Assembly: GCA_002011215.1 (NCBI GenBank)
Contig: MTML01000042.1
Span: forward strand, 1 to 64,000
From: Archaeoglobus sp. JdFR-24
GTDB taxonomy: Archaea > Halobacteriota > Archaeoglobi > Archaeoglobales > Archaeoglobaceae
Direction of reading: 5' to 3'
Length of the DNA stretch: 64,000 nucleotides
Shown here: piece by piece, positions 18,613 through 26,952 of the stretch
Numbering within the stretch: position 1 is the first letter of the stretch
Layout of the letters: each line of letters opens with the position of its first letter
Translations under genes and position numbers: made by a program
The notes under the pieces: generated by a model
What the model was told of the DNA's origin: nothing
Seen by the model: only the letters and a program-made list of their open reading frames with translations
Databases searched by the model: none

Positions 18613-18628
18613 TCGTTATATATAACGA
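18613..18628. promoter_or_regulatory. 16-bp perfect palindrome upstream of fwdD
   Basis: TCGTTATATATAACGA is a perfect 16-bp palindrome about 67 bp upstream of the fwdD ATG and just before a TATA-like AATTAAATAG. Its position fits an operator for a dimeric regulator or a second TATA element. Only the symmetry is directly seen. Confidence 0.5.
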
Positions 18629-18654
18629 GTCACATCGAGAGCTGTATCGAAAAG

Positions 18655-19521
18655 CTATACAGGATTGGTTTTGTATAGCTCTTTCCTCATCGCCTCAAGA
18701 AGCATATCATCCTGGTCAAGAAATCCAGCTGCAGAGGTGACTTTAACTCCAGCATTCTCTCCGTATTCTATGACCTTGTCAATTTTTTCTCTCCAGTTCA
18801 GATCTCGGGTCAGGTGGTGATCTGTAATAATATATCTTACATTGGTTTTGTCTATCAGCTCTTTTAAATTTTGAATTGAACCCTCAAAGGATTTTACAGA
18901 GAAGCGGTAGCCCAGCATGTATGTCATCGGGCCGTCAATGAATACCGCCTCAGGATTGCATTTTATCATGAACTCAACCTGCTCTCTATGGATAGGCCCC
19001 TCAACATCGGAGGAAAAAAGGAATGAGCTCTTGCCATCATCAACAAAAACCTCGATTACGTAACCAAGTTTGTTGCTTACTCCATGAAAAACAGGATCGG
19101 AAATTACAATCTCGGTCTCCCCAAAAACGTACCTTTTACCATCTGCAAAATCTATTCTCTCGGGCATACCTTTCAATTTTTCAAGAAAATAAGCTGCTCT
19201 CCCTTTCTGGCTACGGTTTATCCTCTTTTGCGGATGCTTGATCAGCATAGTTTTACCTCTGAATATTTCAACCTCCTCTGGATTGTGATGGTCGTAGTGG
19301 TAGTGTGTGATCACAACAACATCACTCTTTCTTACATGTTCCTTTATAATAACCCACAATTCCATCTTTCTTTTCAGTTCTACCGGATGAGGAGGCAGCC
19401 CGTATCTTTTTGGCCCAAGGGCCACTCCTGGATCGATGATCAGGCCTATGTCTCTGGTTTTTATAAAGGTACACATACTTCTTGCTCCGAAAGAATCGTA
19501 TGCAAGGGGTATTATCTCCAT
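18655..19521 (-). CDS. Metallo-beta-lactamase-fold protein, UPF0282-like
   Basis: About 288 residues with the metal motif [13 protein letters not shown] and later [10 protein letters not shown] and ITDHHLTRD. This resembles the archaeal UPF0282 metallo-hydrolase family, whose reaction is not established. ATG 19521 has GGAGATG in front and is preferred over the frame's first ATG at 19554. The stop lies within a short inverted repeat (CTGTAT...ATACAG, 18642-18662) that could mark the transcript end. Confidence 0.75.
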   Translation of the reverse strand: MEIIPLAYDSFGARSMCTFIKTRDIGLIIDPGVALGPKRYGLPPHPVELKRKMELWVIIKEHVRKSDVVVITHYHYDHHNPEEVEIFRGKTMLIKHPQKRINRSQKGRAAYFLEKLKGMPERIDFADGKRYVFGETEIVISDPVFHGVSNKLGYVIEVFVDDGKSSFLFSSDVEGPIHREQVEFMIKCNPEAVFIDGPMTYMLGYRFSVKSFEGSIQNLKELIDKTNVRYIITDHHLTRDLNWREKIDKVIEYGENAGVKVTSAAGFLDQDDMLLEAMRKELYKTNPV

Positions 19522-19547
19522 ATTCCCATCTCCTATACTGGCTGGAT

Positions 19548-19573
19548 CGATCAATCCTATCGATCAATCCTTA
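19548..19573. repeat. 13-bp tandem repeat in the divergent promoter gap
   Basis: CGATCAATCCTAT (19548-19560) is followed at once by CGATCAATCCTTA (19561-19573). It lies between the UPF0282-like gene and the divergent DUF1284 gene. Confidence 0.65.
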
Positions 19574-19613
19574 GCTCATCATATTTTTAAACCCTTCTTA
19601 AAAATCAGGGTAC

Positions 19614-20003
19614 ATGAAACTCAGGGCCCATCATCTGGTCTGCCTTCAATTTTTCAGAGGCGAAGGATATACCAAAGAATACGTTGAAAACCTTTTTAAG
19701 ATAGTTGGGATGCTTGAAAAAGGGGAAAAAGCTGAGATAGTGATGGGTCCGGATGATGTATGCGTAGCATGCCCCTTTCTTGAAAATGACATATGTAAAT
19801 TCAGTGAAAATAGTGAGGCGGAAGTTACCGAGCTCGACCAGATGGCAATGAACCTTCTCAAAATCAAACCCGGAGATGAGGTTCGCTGGGGTGAAGTGAA
19901 GGGGAAGATGGAAGGCGTGATGAAAGTTTGGAAGAAGTATTCCTGCAATAACTGTCACTATTTCGACGTTTGCAGTAAGGATGAGTTCTGGAAGAGTTTT
20001 TGA
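19614..20003 (+). CDS. DUF1284-type Cys-rich conserved protein
   Basis: A 129-residue protein starting MKLRAHHLVCLQFFRGEGY, the hallmark of DUF1284/COG3543. It has Cys pairs in VCVACPFLENDIC and CNNCHYFDVC, which suggests an iron-sulfur cluster or zinc site. Function is unknown. A TATA-like TATTTTTAAAC lies about 28 bp before the ATG. It is followed by DUF371 and a radical SAM gene with short gaps, so they may be cotranscribed. Confidence 0.75.
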   Translation: MKLRAHHLVCLQFFRGEGYTKEYVENLFKIVGMLEKGEKAEIVMGPDDVCVACPFLENDICKFSENSEAEVTELDQMAMNLLKIKPGDEVRWGEVKGKMEGVMKVWKKYSCNNCHYFDVCSKDEFWKSF

Positions 20004-20015
20004 GGTGGAAGTGTT

Positions 20016-20432
20016 ATGAGGGAGGAGATAACCGCATGGGGACATCAGAACATTACTGCTCTCCATAAAACAACTCTCGAGATAACGAAAGACAGAGAAC
20101 TGACAAAAAGAGGTGACTGCATAATAGGCGTGAACGCGGATAAAGCCATAAGTGAAATATCAGATGCTGTGAAGAAGGAACTGAAAAAGGGAAGAAAAGC
20201 AAAGGTGATACTTTCAATTCCGGACTATGGACTTTCAGAAAGGCTGGAAGGATATGGAAGCTCAGGGATGACATTTGATCATGGATCAGACATTGTGATA
20301 AGGAAGAGTGATTTCGTCTGTTCGAGAACACTCTTGGTTCGCTCAGATAAGGCTGCATGCGATATCGAAAGGGAGATGGTGGAATTATTAAAAGATCCTC
20401 AGACTGAGCTGGTTTTTATAATTGAGGTTTAG
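20016..20432 (+). CDS. DUF371 conserved archaeal protein
   Basis: A 138-residue protein with the DUF371 opening AWGHQNITALHKTTLEITKD and LTKRGDCIIGVNADKA. This small beta-barrel-like family is almost restricted to archaea and has no known function. GAGG precedes the start and the gap to the previous gene is 12 bp. The stop region and the start region of the next gene share a 16-bp near-repeat (20417-20432 and 20437-20452). Confidence 0.75.
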   Translation: MREEITAWGHQNITALHKTTLEITKDRELTKRGDCIIGVNADKAISEISDAVKKELKKGRKAKVILSIPDYGLSERLEGYGSSGMTFDHGSDIVIRKSDFVCSRTLLVRSDKAACDIEREMVELLKDPQTELVFIIEV

Positions 20433-20456
20433 AATATATAATTGAAATTTAGGGGT

Positions 20457-21512
20457 ATGCTCTACATACTGATTTTGACGGGTAGGTGCAACCTCAAGTG
20501 CTCTTACTGTGGAGGGAGCATAAGTGAGGATATTATGCCCTCAGAGGTTCAGTATTCACTGGATGAGCTCACCAGTTTTATTGAAAAGGATAGAAATCCA
20601 TCAATAGCCTTTTATGGTGGAGAACCACTTTTACGAATCGACCTTATTAAAGAAATAATGAACAGGATTGAAGCTGAACATTATATACTTCAAACAAATG
20701 GTCTTCTTCTGAACAAACTCCCGAAGGAGTATGCCAGAAGATTTTCGTCAATCCTCGTCTCACTGGATGGCATAAAGGAGGTTACGGATTATCACAGGGG
20801 GAGAGTTTACGATAGGGTAATGGAAAACGTAAAACTCCTTCAAAAATATTACAGAAATGAGCTCGTTGCCAGAATGGTTGCCACAGAGAAAACAGATATT
20901 TTCAGGGATGTGAGACATCTTCTCAATCTTGGTTTTACCCACGTTCACTGGCAGATAAATGCTGTGTGGGTTCCTGAAGATTTCTGGTCTGATTTTCCGG
21001 GATGGATGAGAAATTACAATCTCGGCATCTCCAGACTTGTAAATCTCTGGTTGGAGTCGATGCAAAAGGGTAAAGTTTTAGGTATAGTTCCCTTTCTGGG
21101 TATAACCACTGCCATACTTAACGGAAAAAGCCTGCAACCACCCTGCGGATCTGGAAAAAATTCTTTTGCGATAACAACTGATGGCAGGGTTCTTGCATGT
21201 CCGATATGCGGAGATATGGACTGGAACAACCTTGGCGACATCTGGAATGGATTCAAGAGCAATCTGTCTCTGCTGGATCCATGCAATTCCTGCGATGTTC
21301 TCGATTTATGCGGAGGAAGATGTCTTTTCTTCAACAGAGAGAGGCTCTGGAGCGAAAATAAATTCAACATTGTGTGTTCAGCAACAAAACACCTCATCAT
21401 GGAAATCAAAAGAATTCTACCGGAGATTCAAAACCTGATTGAGGGGGAGGTGATTAATCTGAAGGATATTATCTACCCAAAATTCAACAACACGACTGAA
21501 ATCGTTCCCTGA
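20457..21512 (+). CDS. Radical SAM/SPASM enzyme, AF0577-like putative peptide modifier
   Basis: About 351 residues. CNLKCSYCGG is the SAM-cluster CX3CX2C motif; the C-terminal SPASM region carries CPICGD, CNSCDVLDLCGGRC and later Cys for auxiliary clusters. The arrangement resembles the archaeal AF0577-type family predicted to modify peptides. No precursor peptide is obvious beside it. ATG 20457 (MLYILILTGRC) is chosen over an upstream TTG at 20442. Confidence 0.75.
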   Translation: MLYILILTGRCNLKCSYCGGSISEDIMPSEVQYSLDELTSFIEKDRNPSIAFYGGEPLLRIDLIKEIMNRIEAEHYILQTNGLLLNKLPKEYARRFSSILVSLDGIKEVTDYHRGRVYDRVMENVKLLQKYYRNELVARMVATEKTDIFRDVRHLLNLGFTHVHWQINAVWVPEDFWSDFPGWMRNYNLGISRLVNLWLESMQKGKVLGIVPFLGITTAILNGKSLQPPCGSGKNSFAITTDGRVLACPICGDMDWNNLGDIWNGFKSNLSLLDPCNSCDVLDLCGGRCLFFNRERLWSENKFNIVCSATKHLIMEIKRILPEIQNLIEGEVINLKDIIYPKFNNTTEIVP

Positions 21513-21644
21513 GGTGAGTACGGGAGAGTATTTTACGTCCGGTTAATTAACGCATTAAAACAAATTAATATTCCGGTATTACCTGAATAATCCTGTAAAA
21601 TTATAAGGCAAGATTTAAATACAGTTGAGATATTTTTCGTAGGC

Positions 21645-21815
21645 ATGCCAAAGGTAAGCCTTGACATTCCTCAGGAGCTGTATGATGATTTGATGGAACA
21701 TGTTGGAGAAGATAGGAAATTTGTGAACCTGAGTGAGGCTATAAGAACTGCGATAAGAAAAATGCTTGATCAGCTTGATGAGATTGATAGAAGACACGGG
21801 AGGTTGAAAGAATGA
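21645..21815 (+). CDS. Small ribbon-helix-helix protein
   Basis: A 56-residue protein, MPKVSLDIPQELYDDLMEHV then LSEAIRTAIRKMLDQLDE, a full CopG-type ribbon-helix-helix with a short charged tail. A TATA-like GATTTAAATA lies about 30 bp before the ATG. Its stop overlaps the start of the YhhQ-type transporter gene (ATGA), so it may control that operon. It is too short for many gene callers. Confidence 0.8.
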   Translation: MPKVSLDIPQELYDDLMEHVGEDRKFVNLSEAIRTAIRKMLDQLDEIDRRHGRLKE

Positions 21816-22534
21816 TGCTTTATGAGTTTGTAGGATGGGCAGCAGCAACCCTCGGGATTGTAACCCTCATAGCAATCCTCGCTGAAAGGTATGGGGTGGA
21901 GATTGCCATTGGAACGTATGCAGCATTGACGGTTGTGGCAAACGTTATTGCTGTTAAGCTGATTGCTGTTGGAGAAGTGCCTTATTTTGGAATGCTTGTC
22001 GGGCCAGCAGGGGTTATAGTTTATGCCTCTACCTTCCTGCTGACGGACATTCTTGGAGAAATCTATGGAAAGGAATACGGGAAGAAGGCTGTTATAACTG
22101 GGTTCGCGGCGAACGTGGTTGCAGTGGTGTCGATTCTCATAGCACTCAGATGGACTCCCGCACCATTCATGCCCGAAGAACTGCTCAGAAGCTTTGATGA
22201 CATTTTCGGCTTTGCTCCAAGAGTTGTTGTAGCTTCCATGATAGCCTATGCGATATCTCAGACCCATGACGTGTATGCATTCCACTTCTGGAAGGAAAAG
22301 CTGGGAGGCAGGTTCCTCTGGTTCCGAAACAACGCTTCCACAATGATTTCTCAGCTTATCGACACGGTGATCTTTATAACAATAGCCTTCTACGGAAAGT
22401 TCGATTTTCCCGTGTTGCTGTCGATGATAGCCGGTCAGTACGTCTTGAAGTTTTTGATCGCAATAGCTGATACCCCGCTCATGTACGTGGCAACCTACAC
22501 CTGGAAGCACTTTCGACCTGCGGTGAGCAGGTAA
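21812..22534 (+). CDS. YhhQ/VUT-family queuosine or archaeosine precursor transporter
   Basis: A 240-residue membrane protein with about six hydrophobic segments. The segments ANVIAVKLIAVG, ASTFLLTDILGEIYGKEYGKKAV, SQTHDVYAFHFWK and RNNASTMISQLIDTVIFI are characteristic of the YhhQ (DUF165) family, which imports 7-deazapurine precursors. In archaea this would feed tRNA archaeosine. The start overlaps the RHH gene. The substrate is inferred from the family. Confidence 0.82.
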   Translation: MMLYEFVGWAAATLGIVTLIAILAERYGVEIAIGTYAALTVVANVIAVKLIAVGEVPYFGMLVGPAGVIVYASTFLLTDILGEIYGKEYGKKAVITGFAANVVAVVSILIALRWTPAPFMPEELLRSFDDIFGFAPRVVVASMIAYAISQTHDVYAFHFWKEKLGGRFLWFRNNASTMISQLIDTVIFITIAFYGKFDFPVLLSMIAGQYVLKFLIAIADTPLMYVATYTWKHFRPAVSR

Positions 22535-22544
22535 TTTTTAATTT

Positions 22545-23525
22545 TTATCCGGGCAGTTTTTCGAGATCTTTAAGCAGAGAAACCTTTTTCTCATCACTGA
22601 TCTCGTCTATAAGGCTCTTTGAAGGGCTTCCATGGTAAAAAATAACATGCTCCGGGTTGCAATGATCGATCATCTCTAAAATCCCTATGAAGTCCAGATG
22701 ATCGCTGATGACTATTCTCGGCACCCTGTAGAATTTCTGTGCAGTCAAAATGAACTTTCTACCCGCATATTGATAGACGTTTCTCGGGGATACTAAGGTG
22801 ACATCTCCATCTTCAGCATCCAGGTTTTTAACCTCTATGTCGAAGATACTGCAAAGATTGCTTATTTTATCTTCACCACAAACGTCAAAACCGTTCTCGA
22901 TGAGGATCTTCGCAGTCCTCTGAGCCTTTCCAACAGGATAAACACCAAAAACAGAATTTTTTGCGCACTCGATTAATTTTTCAACCTCCTCCTCAAAGAT
23001 ATGATCTGAGTTGCCGTAGGTTGCTTCGGTTATGAGCACATCACATTTCGGAAGCTTTGAATAATCCTTAACGTCCCCTGTGATCAGGATTCTGGAATCC
23101 GACTTTATCAAAAATGCTGATGAACCAAAAATATGCTCTGTCGGATACGTCTTTATTTTTATGCCATCGAGCTTAATGGAGTCTCCGACTGAAAAACAGC
23201 GACCTTTAAACTCCTTTCCTGTTAGCACTCTGAGTATATTTGCAGTCTCTACAGAGGCTACGGCATTCGAATTATTCATGTTGTTCTGACCATAATGATC
23301 TGAATGTGCATGTGTTATGAGGTTGAAGAAATTATAGTAAGAGCTGGGATCCTGGAAGTCCGATCCTTTTGATGAATCGACGTGAAAATCGAGAATTGAA
23401 TCTCCAAAATTGAATCTCAGCGATAGATGTGGTCTCAGACCCGGGCGCCCTCTCCTATTCGCCTTAACTTGCTTCCTTCTAAAGGGCAGAAATCCAAAAT
23501 TATCGACAAAGTCAAGGGAGTGCAT
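22545..23525 (-). CDS. Metallo-beta-lactamase exonuclease-like protein (COG1236-like)
   Basis: A 326-residue beta-lactamase-fold protein with NLITHAHSDHYGQ, TEHIFGSSAFLI, LITGDVKDY and a C-terminal IVISDHLDF and VIFYHG. It looks like the small mRNA 3'-end-processing/DNA-ligase-associated exonuclease branch, lacking a clear beta-CASP insertion of full length. ATG 23525 has GAGGGAG six bases before it. Nuclease activity is inferred. Confidence 0.7.
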   Translation of the reverse strand: MHSLDFVDNFGFLPFRRKQVKANRRGRPGLRPHLSLRFNFGDSILDFHVDSSKGSDFQDPSSYYNFFNLITHAHSDHYGQNNMNNSNAVASVETANILRVLTGKEFKGRCFSVGDSIKLDGIKIKTYPTEHIFGSSAFLIKSDSRILITGDVKDYSKLPKCDVLITEATYGNSDHIFEEEVEKLIECAKNSVFGVYPVGKAQRTAKILIENGFDVCGEDKISNLCSIFDIEVKNLDAEDGDVTLVSPRNVYQYAGRKFILTAQKFYRVPRIVISDHLDFIGILEMIDHCNPEHVIFYHGSPSKSLIDEISDEKKVSLLKDLEKLPG

Positions 23526-23554
23526 TTGGCTCCCTCATTTTTCCTGTTACCATC

Positions 23555-23614
23555 TTATTCCCTCTTCTTTCTGAAACATATCATGCAGTCCTTGCATTTC
23601 TCTCTGATTTTCAT
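23555..23614 (-). CDS. Possible 19-residue CxxCxxC micropeptide
   Basis: ATG 23614 opens a 19-codon frame encoding MKIREKCKDCMICFRKKRE. A TATA-like AATTTTTTAACC lies about 27 bp upstream, which fits a leaderless start, and the gene ends 29 bp before the nuclease-like gene. Cys spacing is CxxCxxC. It may be a true micropeptide, a leader peptide, or chance. Confidence 0.25.
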   Translation of the reverse strand: MKIREKCKDCMICFRKKRE

Positions 23615-23697
23615 GTTTGCAAGGACGAGAGATGGGTTAAAAAATTTTGGCTTTTGACATGCTAAACAATCTGTGGGTAAAATAGTATAATGGTGTA

Positions 23698-23725
23698 GTG
23701 GTATAGAGAAGCGTGGTATAGAGAA
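23698..23725. repeat. 13-bp direct repeat with 2-bp spacer
   Basis: GTGGTATAGAGAA occurs at 23698-23710 and 23713-23725, just beyond the 3' end of the 66-residue protein gene. Confidence 0.7.
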
Positions 23726-23739
23726 ACAAAAAATTAAAC

Positions 23740-23940
23740 TTATTCGACGTTTATTCTCTGTATCTCCTTCTTCTCTGGAGCTATTTTTTCCTGTATCTCG
23801 TCGAGTTTCTCAATCTGTATGTCTATTGCCCTTTTTAAGGCGATCAGAAATTCCTTGTAGGATTGAATGAGGTGTCTTCTGACATCTGCGGGCATTATTT
23901 CGTCAATTTCAGGGACCTTAATTTTTATCTCCTTAGGCAT
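23740..23940 (-). CDS. Small conserved-looking charged helical protein
   Basis: A 66-residue protein (IKIKVPEIDEIMPADVRRHL, then a long amphipathic helix with many Lys/Glu). It begins 4 bp after the ArsA-type ATPase gene and follows GGTGATAAA, so both are in one operon. I do not recognise a named family; it may be an accessory factor of the ATPase. Confidence 0.6.
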   Translation of the reverse strand: MPKEIKIKVPEIDEIMPADVRRHLIQSYKEFLIALKRAIDIQIEKLDEIQEKIAPEKKEIQRINVE

Positions 23941-23944
23941 TTTA

Positions 23945-25162
23945 TCACCTGAAGTTAATTTTTAATTCATTACTCATATACTTTGCTCCCACAGGCTCCT
24001 TTAAGGCAAGAGATTGAGGAAGATATATGATTCTCTTCCACTGTCCTGCGATAACTATCAGTTCTTCAGCTCTCTTCAAAAGCTTTATGTTCTCCTTCTC
24101 AACGAATGGTGCCTTGATCGTCAGAGTGAAGAAATCGCCCTCCTTTTCTATTTTCATCGGTTTCTCGGAATGGAACACTGCAGTTGGATCATTACTCCCA
24201 TATATCTCATCGGCAATCTCGTAGAGTTTGTCTCCCATCACCTCAGTTGATTTGAATGTGAGTCTGAACTTTGGAACAGGGAAGCGTTCATCGATCTCCT
24301 TAATATACTCTTTCTGGATCTTTATCCATTTTTTAAAGTATTCTCCGGCATCCTCTGGAAGTATTTTGTTTATTATCAGGCAATCAACTCTATAGCCAAA
24401 GAGGTTGAGGTAGGTGAAAGCTCTCTCGGATTCTCTTATTACCATTCTTTCCGGATTCATGACGATCCTGACTGAAGTTTGCCCGCTCTCGAGAATCTCT
24501 TTTAGCATTCCGATTTTCTGATAGAGGTCCTGGATTTTGTCGAGAACCTCCTCAGAAGGCAAGGGGAGGTCGATAATTGGTTCTGCAAAGGGTTTGATTA
24601 TTTTAAGCAGTCTCTTCTCGATCCCGAAGAACCTGTTCATATACCACCTTGCAATCTCTGGAACGCTCAGCAATCGCAGAGTCTCACCTGTCGGAGCACA
24701 GTCCAGAATTATGACATCATACTCTCTTTTCTGGTAAAATTCGAGCAGGTGGAGGAGGCTTGCAAGTTCATCGAATCCCGGAAATATGGCAAGCTCTTCG
24801 GCAACAACATCATCTATTCCTTGAGATTTAAAAAAGATGGTAAGATATTCTTTAATGGTTTCCCAATGTCTCTCAAGCTCATACTCCACATTCACTTCCA
24901 TTCCGTAGAGTCTTTCCTCTATTTCAGTTGGGTAAGGTTTAAGTTTTGTATTAAATGAATCAGCAAGACTGTGGGCAGGATCGGTTGATATTACAAGGGT
25001 TTTCTTTCCCAGTTTGGCTGATTTAATTGCAGTTGCGGCAGCAACCGTTGTTTTGCCCACTCCGCCCTTTCCCGTGAAAAGAATTATTCTGGGCATATCT
25101 TCAGAAACAATCTTTCCGGATTCTGACATTTTATTCTGGTTAAAAATTTTGTTTTTTATCAT
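23945..25162 (-). CDS. ArsA/Get3-family P-loop ATPase
   Basis: About 405 residues. FTGKGGVGKTTVAAATAI is the deviant Walker A, followed by STDPAHSLADSF (switch I) and VIILDCAPTGETLRLLS (switch II), as in ArsA/TRC40. The single ATPase domain and the C-terminal alpha-crystallin-like tail (FFTLTIKAPFVEKENIKLLK) match archaeal members that may deliver tail-anchored proteins. No ars genes are adjacent, so arsenite pumping is unlikely. Start is uncertain: GTG 25171, ATG 25162, 25129 or 25096 are all possible. Confidence 0.85.
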   Translation of the reverse strand: MIKNKIFNQNKMSESGKIVSEDMPRIILFTGKGGVGKTTVAAATAIKSAKLGKKTLVISTDPAHSLADSFNTKLKPYPTEIEERLYGMEVNVEYELERHWETIKEYLTIFFKSQGIDDVVAEELAIFPGFDELASLLHLLEFYQKREYDVIILDCAPTGETLRLLSVPEIARWYMNRFFGIEKRLLKIIKPFAEPIIDLPLPSEEVLDKIQDLYQKIGMLKEILESGQTSVRIVMNPERMVIRESERAFTYLNLFGYRVDCLIINKILPEDAGEYFKKWIKIQKEYIKEIDERFPVPKFRLTFKSTEVMGDKLYEIADEIYGSNDPTAVFHSEKPMKIEKEGDFFTLTIKAPFVEKENIKLLKRAEELIVIAGQWKRIIYLPQSLALKEPVGAKYMSNELKINFR

Positions 25163-25220
25163 TTTTACCACAGCATCTAAACACCACCATCTTTCAGATT
25201 ATAAGCTTGATGGTGTTTTT

Positions 25221-25308
25221 TAAAACAATTATAAAACAATTAACGTTATTCTCCCCGCTTGAGATCATAGCTGGTTTAACTGGATCAGCAATTAACTGGA
25301 TCAGCAAT
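25221..25308. repeat. Two separate tandem duplications upstream of the antiporter gene
   Basis: TAAAACAATTA is repeated perfectly in tandem at 25221-25231 and 25232-25242. Further on, the 16-bp TAACTGGATCAGCAAT is repeated perfectly at 25277-25292 and 25293-25308. Both lie in the divergent promoter region between the ArsA-type ATPase and the Na+/H+ antiporter. Confidence 0.85.
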
Positions 25309-25347
25309 TCTCAGAAAAATATTAATCTGTCTTAACAAATTCTCCGT

Positions 25348-26883
25348 ATGGACATCACAACTCAAGTTTCTGAGTTCATCGCTTTGCTGCTCATATCAAC
25401 AATCGTTGGTGTTGGTGTCAAATATATAAAATTGCCATACACCATCGCACTGGTTATAGTCGGGTTGATTGTGGGCATCTCCAGGATATTCCCTGAGATC
25501 AGGCTTACAGAGGACATGATATTTTTCCTGATCCTTCCGCCCCTTCTATTCGAGGGAGCCATTAATATGGATCTTAACAATTTGAGGGTAAATCTGAAAC
25601 CCATTTCACTCCTGGCTATTATCGGTGTCCTCATTTCCGTTCTGGTAACTGGATATATGATAAGTACACTCTTAAAATTACCTCTGGCAATAGCTCTTGT
25701 GTTTGGGGCGATGATCACACCCACGGATCCGGTGTCTGTTCTTGCAACCTTCAAAAAGCTTGGGGCTCCAAAAAAACTCTCAACGATATTGGAAGGAGAG
25801 AGCATTCTCAATGATGGAACGGGCATAGTTGTGTTCAGCATACTGCTTGAGATGGTCAGAAGCGGAGCGCTGGATATTGCAGGTGGAATAATGACTTTTA
25901 TTTTTGTCTGTGCTGGTGGATTGCTGGTTGGCGCCTCGATAGGATATGTTGCTTACAAGGTATTGAGCTACATCGACGATCACCAGATTGAAATTACAAT
26001 AACGCTCATAATTGCATTCTCCACCTTCATAATCGCTGAATACCTCCATGTCAGCGGTGTAATTGCTGTGGTTGCAGCAGGACTGGTAATCGGGAATTAT
26101 GGAACTTATTTTTCAATGTCTCCTTCAACGAGGGTTGCACTGGTCACCTTCTGGGGGTTCTTTGTATTTATAGTGAATTCGATTGTTTTCCTCCTCATAG
26201 GTATCGATATTCACTTTGATAAAATCGTTGAATACCATGAAGCGATTTTGCTTGCCATACTGGTTGTTCTGATCGCAAGGGCAATTGCAGTCTACGGTCT
26301 GCTCTCCCTGCATACTCTTTTCTCCGGTAAAGCAGATAGAATTCCACTTCTCTGGCGACACATAACTTTCTGGGGAGGACTTCACGGCACAATTCCTGTT
26401 GCACTCGCTCTTTCTCTCTCAGATATTCCATATAGAGATTTAATAGCCAGTATGACCTTTGGTGTGGTTCTCTTCTCTCTCGTAATTCAGGGATTAAGTT
26501 TAGAATTTCTGGTCAAGAGATTTTTCGGCAAAAGGGACGAGAAAAGGCTGAAATATGAGGAACTTATCGGCAGAAGAATTGCTCTCAAGGCAGCTCTCGC
26601 GGAGGTTGAAAAGATGAGGGCTGAGGGGGAAATACCTCCGGACGTTGCAGAAAGGATGTATCATGACCTCAAAACGATCCTTGAGGAACTGTCCAGTGAA
26701 CTCTCCGGAATGATGTCAGAGGAAATTGAGAAAGAGGTGTGGTTGACCGCCTGGAGGAAAATCCTTTACGCTCAGAAAAGTGCTATCAGAGATGCGGCCG
26801 TGAGAGGGCTCATTGGAGAGGATATTGCCGGTAAACTGATGGAAGAGATCGATATTGAACTGGAAAAAGAGGAGGAAGTTTAA
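25348..26883 (+). CDS. CPA1-family Na+(K+)/H+ antiporter
   Basis: A 511-residue protein with about twelve membrane spans up to residue ~385, then a hydrophilic, helical cytoplasmic tail of ~120 residues. Signatures include FLILPPLLFEGAINMD, TPTDPVSVLATFKKLGAP and GESILNDGTGIVVF, whose ND pair forms the ion site in NhaP-type exchangers. It regulates internal pH and sodium. A weak TATA-like stretch lies before the ATG and there is no Shine-Dalgarno, so it is probably leaderless. Confidence 0.92.
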   Translation: MDITTQVSEFIALLLISTIVGVGVKYIKLPYTIALVIVGLIVGISRIFPEIRLTEDMIFFLILPPLLFEGAINMDLNNLRVNLKPISLLAIIGVLISVLVTGYMISTLLKLPLAIALVFGAMITPTDPVSVLATFKKLGAPKKLSTILEGESILNDGTGIVVFSILLEMVRSGALDIAGGIMTFIFVCAGGLLVGASIGYVAYKVLSYIDDHQIEITITLIIAFSTFIIAEYLHVSGVIAVVAAGLVIGNYGTYFSMSPSTRVALVTFWGFFVFIVNSIVFLLIGIDIHFDKIVEYHEAILLAILVVLIARAIAVYGLLSLHTLFSGKADRIPLLWRHITFWGGLHGTIPVALALSLSDIPYRDLIASMTFGVVLFSLVIQGLSLEFLVKRFFGKRDEKRLKYEELIGRRIALKAALAEVEKMRAEGEIPPDVAERMYHDLKTILEELSSELSGMMSEEIEKEVWLTAWRKILYAQKSAIRDAAVRGLIGEDIAGKLMEEIDIELEKEEEV

Positions 26884-26896
26884 TTGGCCGGGAGGA

Positions 26897-26923
26897 ATCA
26901 CAGTCATCGGTTATCACAGTCAT
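26897..26923. repeat. 11-bp direct repeat between convergent genes
   Basis: ATCACAGTCAT at 26897-26907 recurs at 26913-26923, between the antiporter stop and the 3' end of the aminotransferase gene. Confidence 0.6.
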
Positions 26924-26952
26924 ATGCCTGCGGCAATACCCGCACTGCAGAG

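Noticed and set aside
18642..18662. Short inverted repeat at the stop of the UPF0282-like gene as a terminator
   Set aside because: Only six base pairs with a nine-base loop and no T-run; too weak to list as a terminator feature.
21770..22510. 246-codon antisense frame opposite the YhhQ gene
   Set aside because: It is opposite a well-supported membrane protein gene and its translation (many His, Asn, Ser, Cys) has no recognisable domain.
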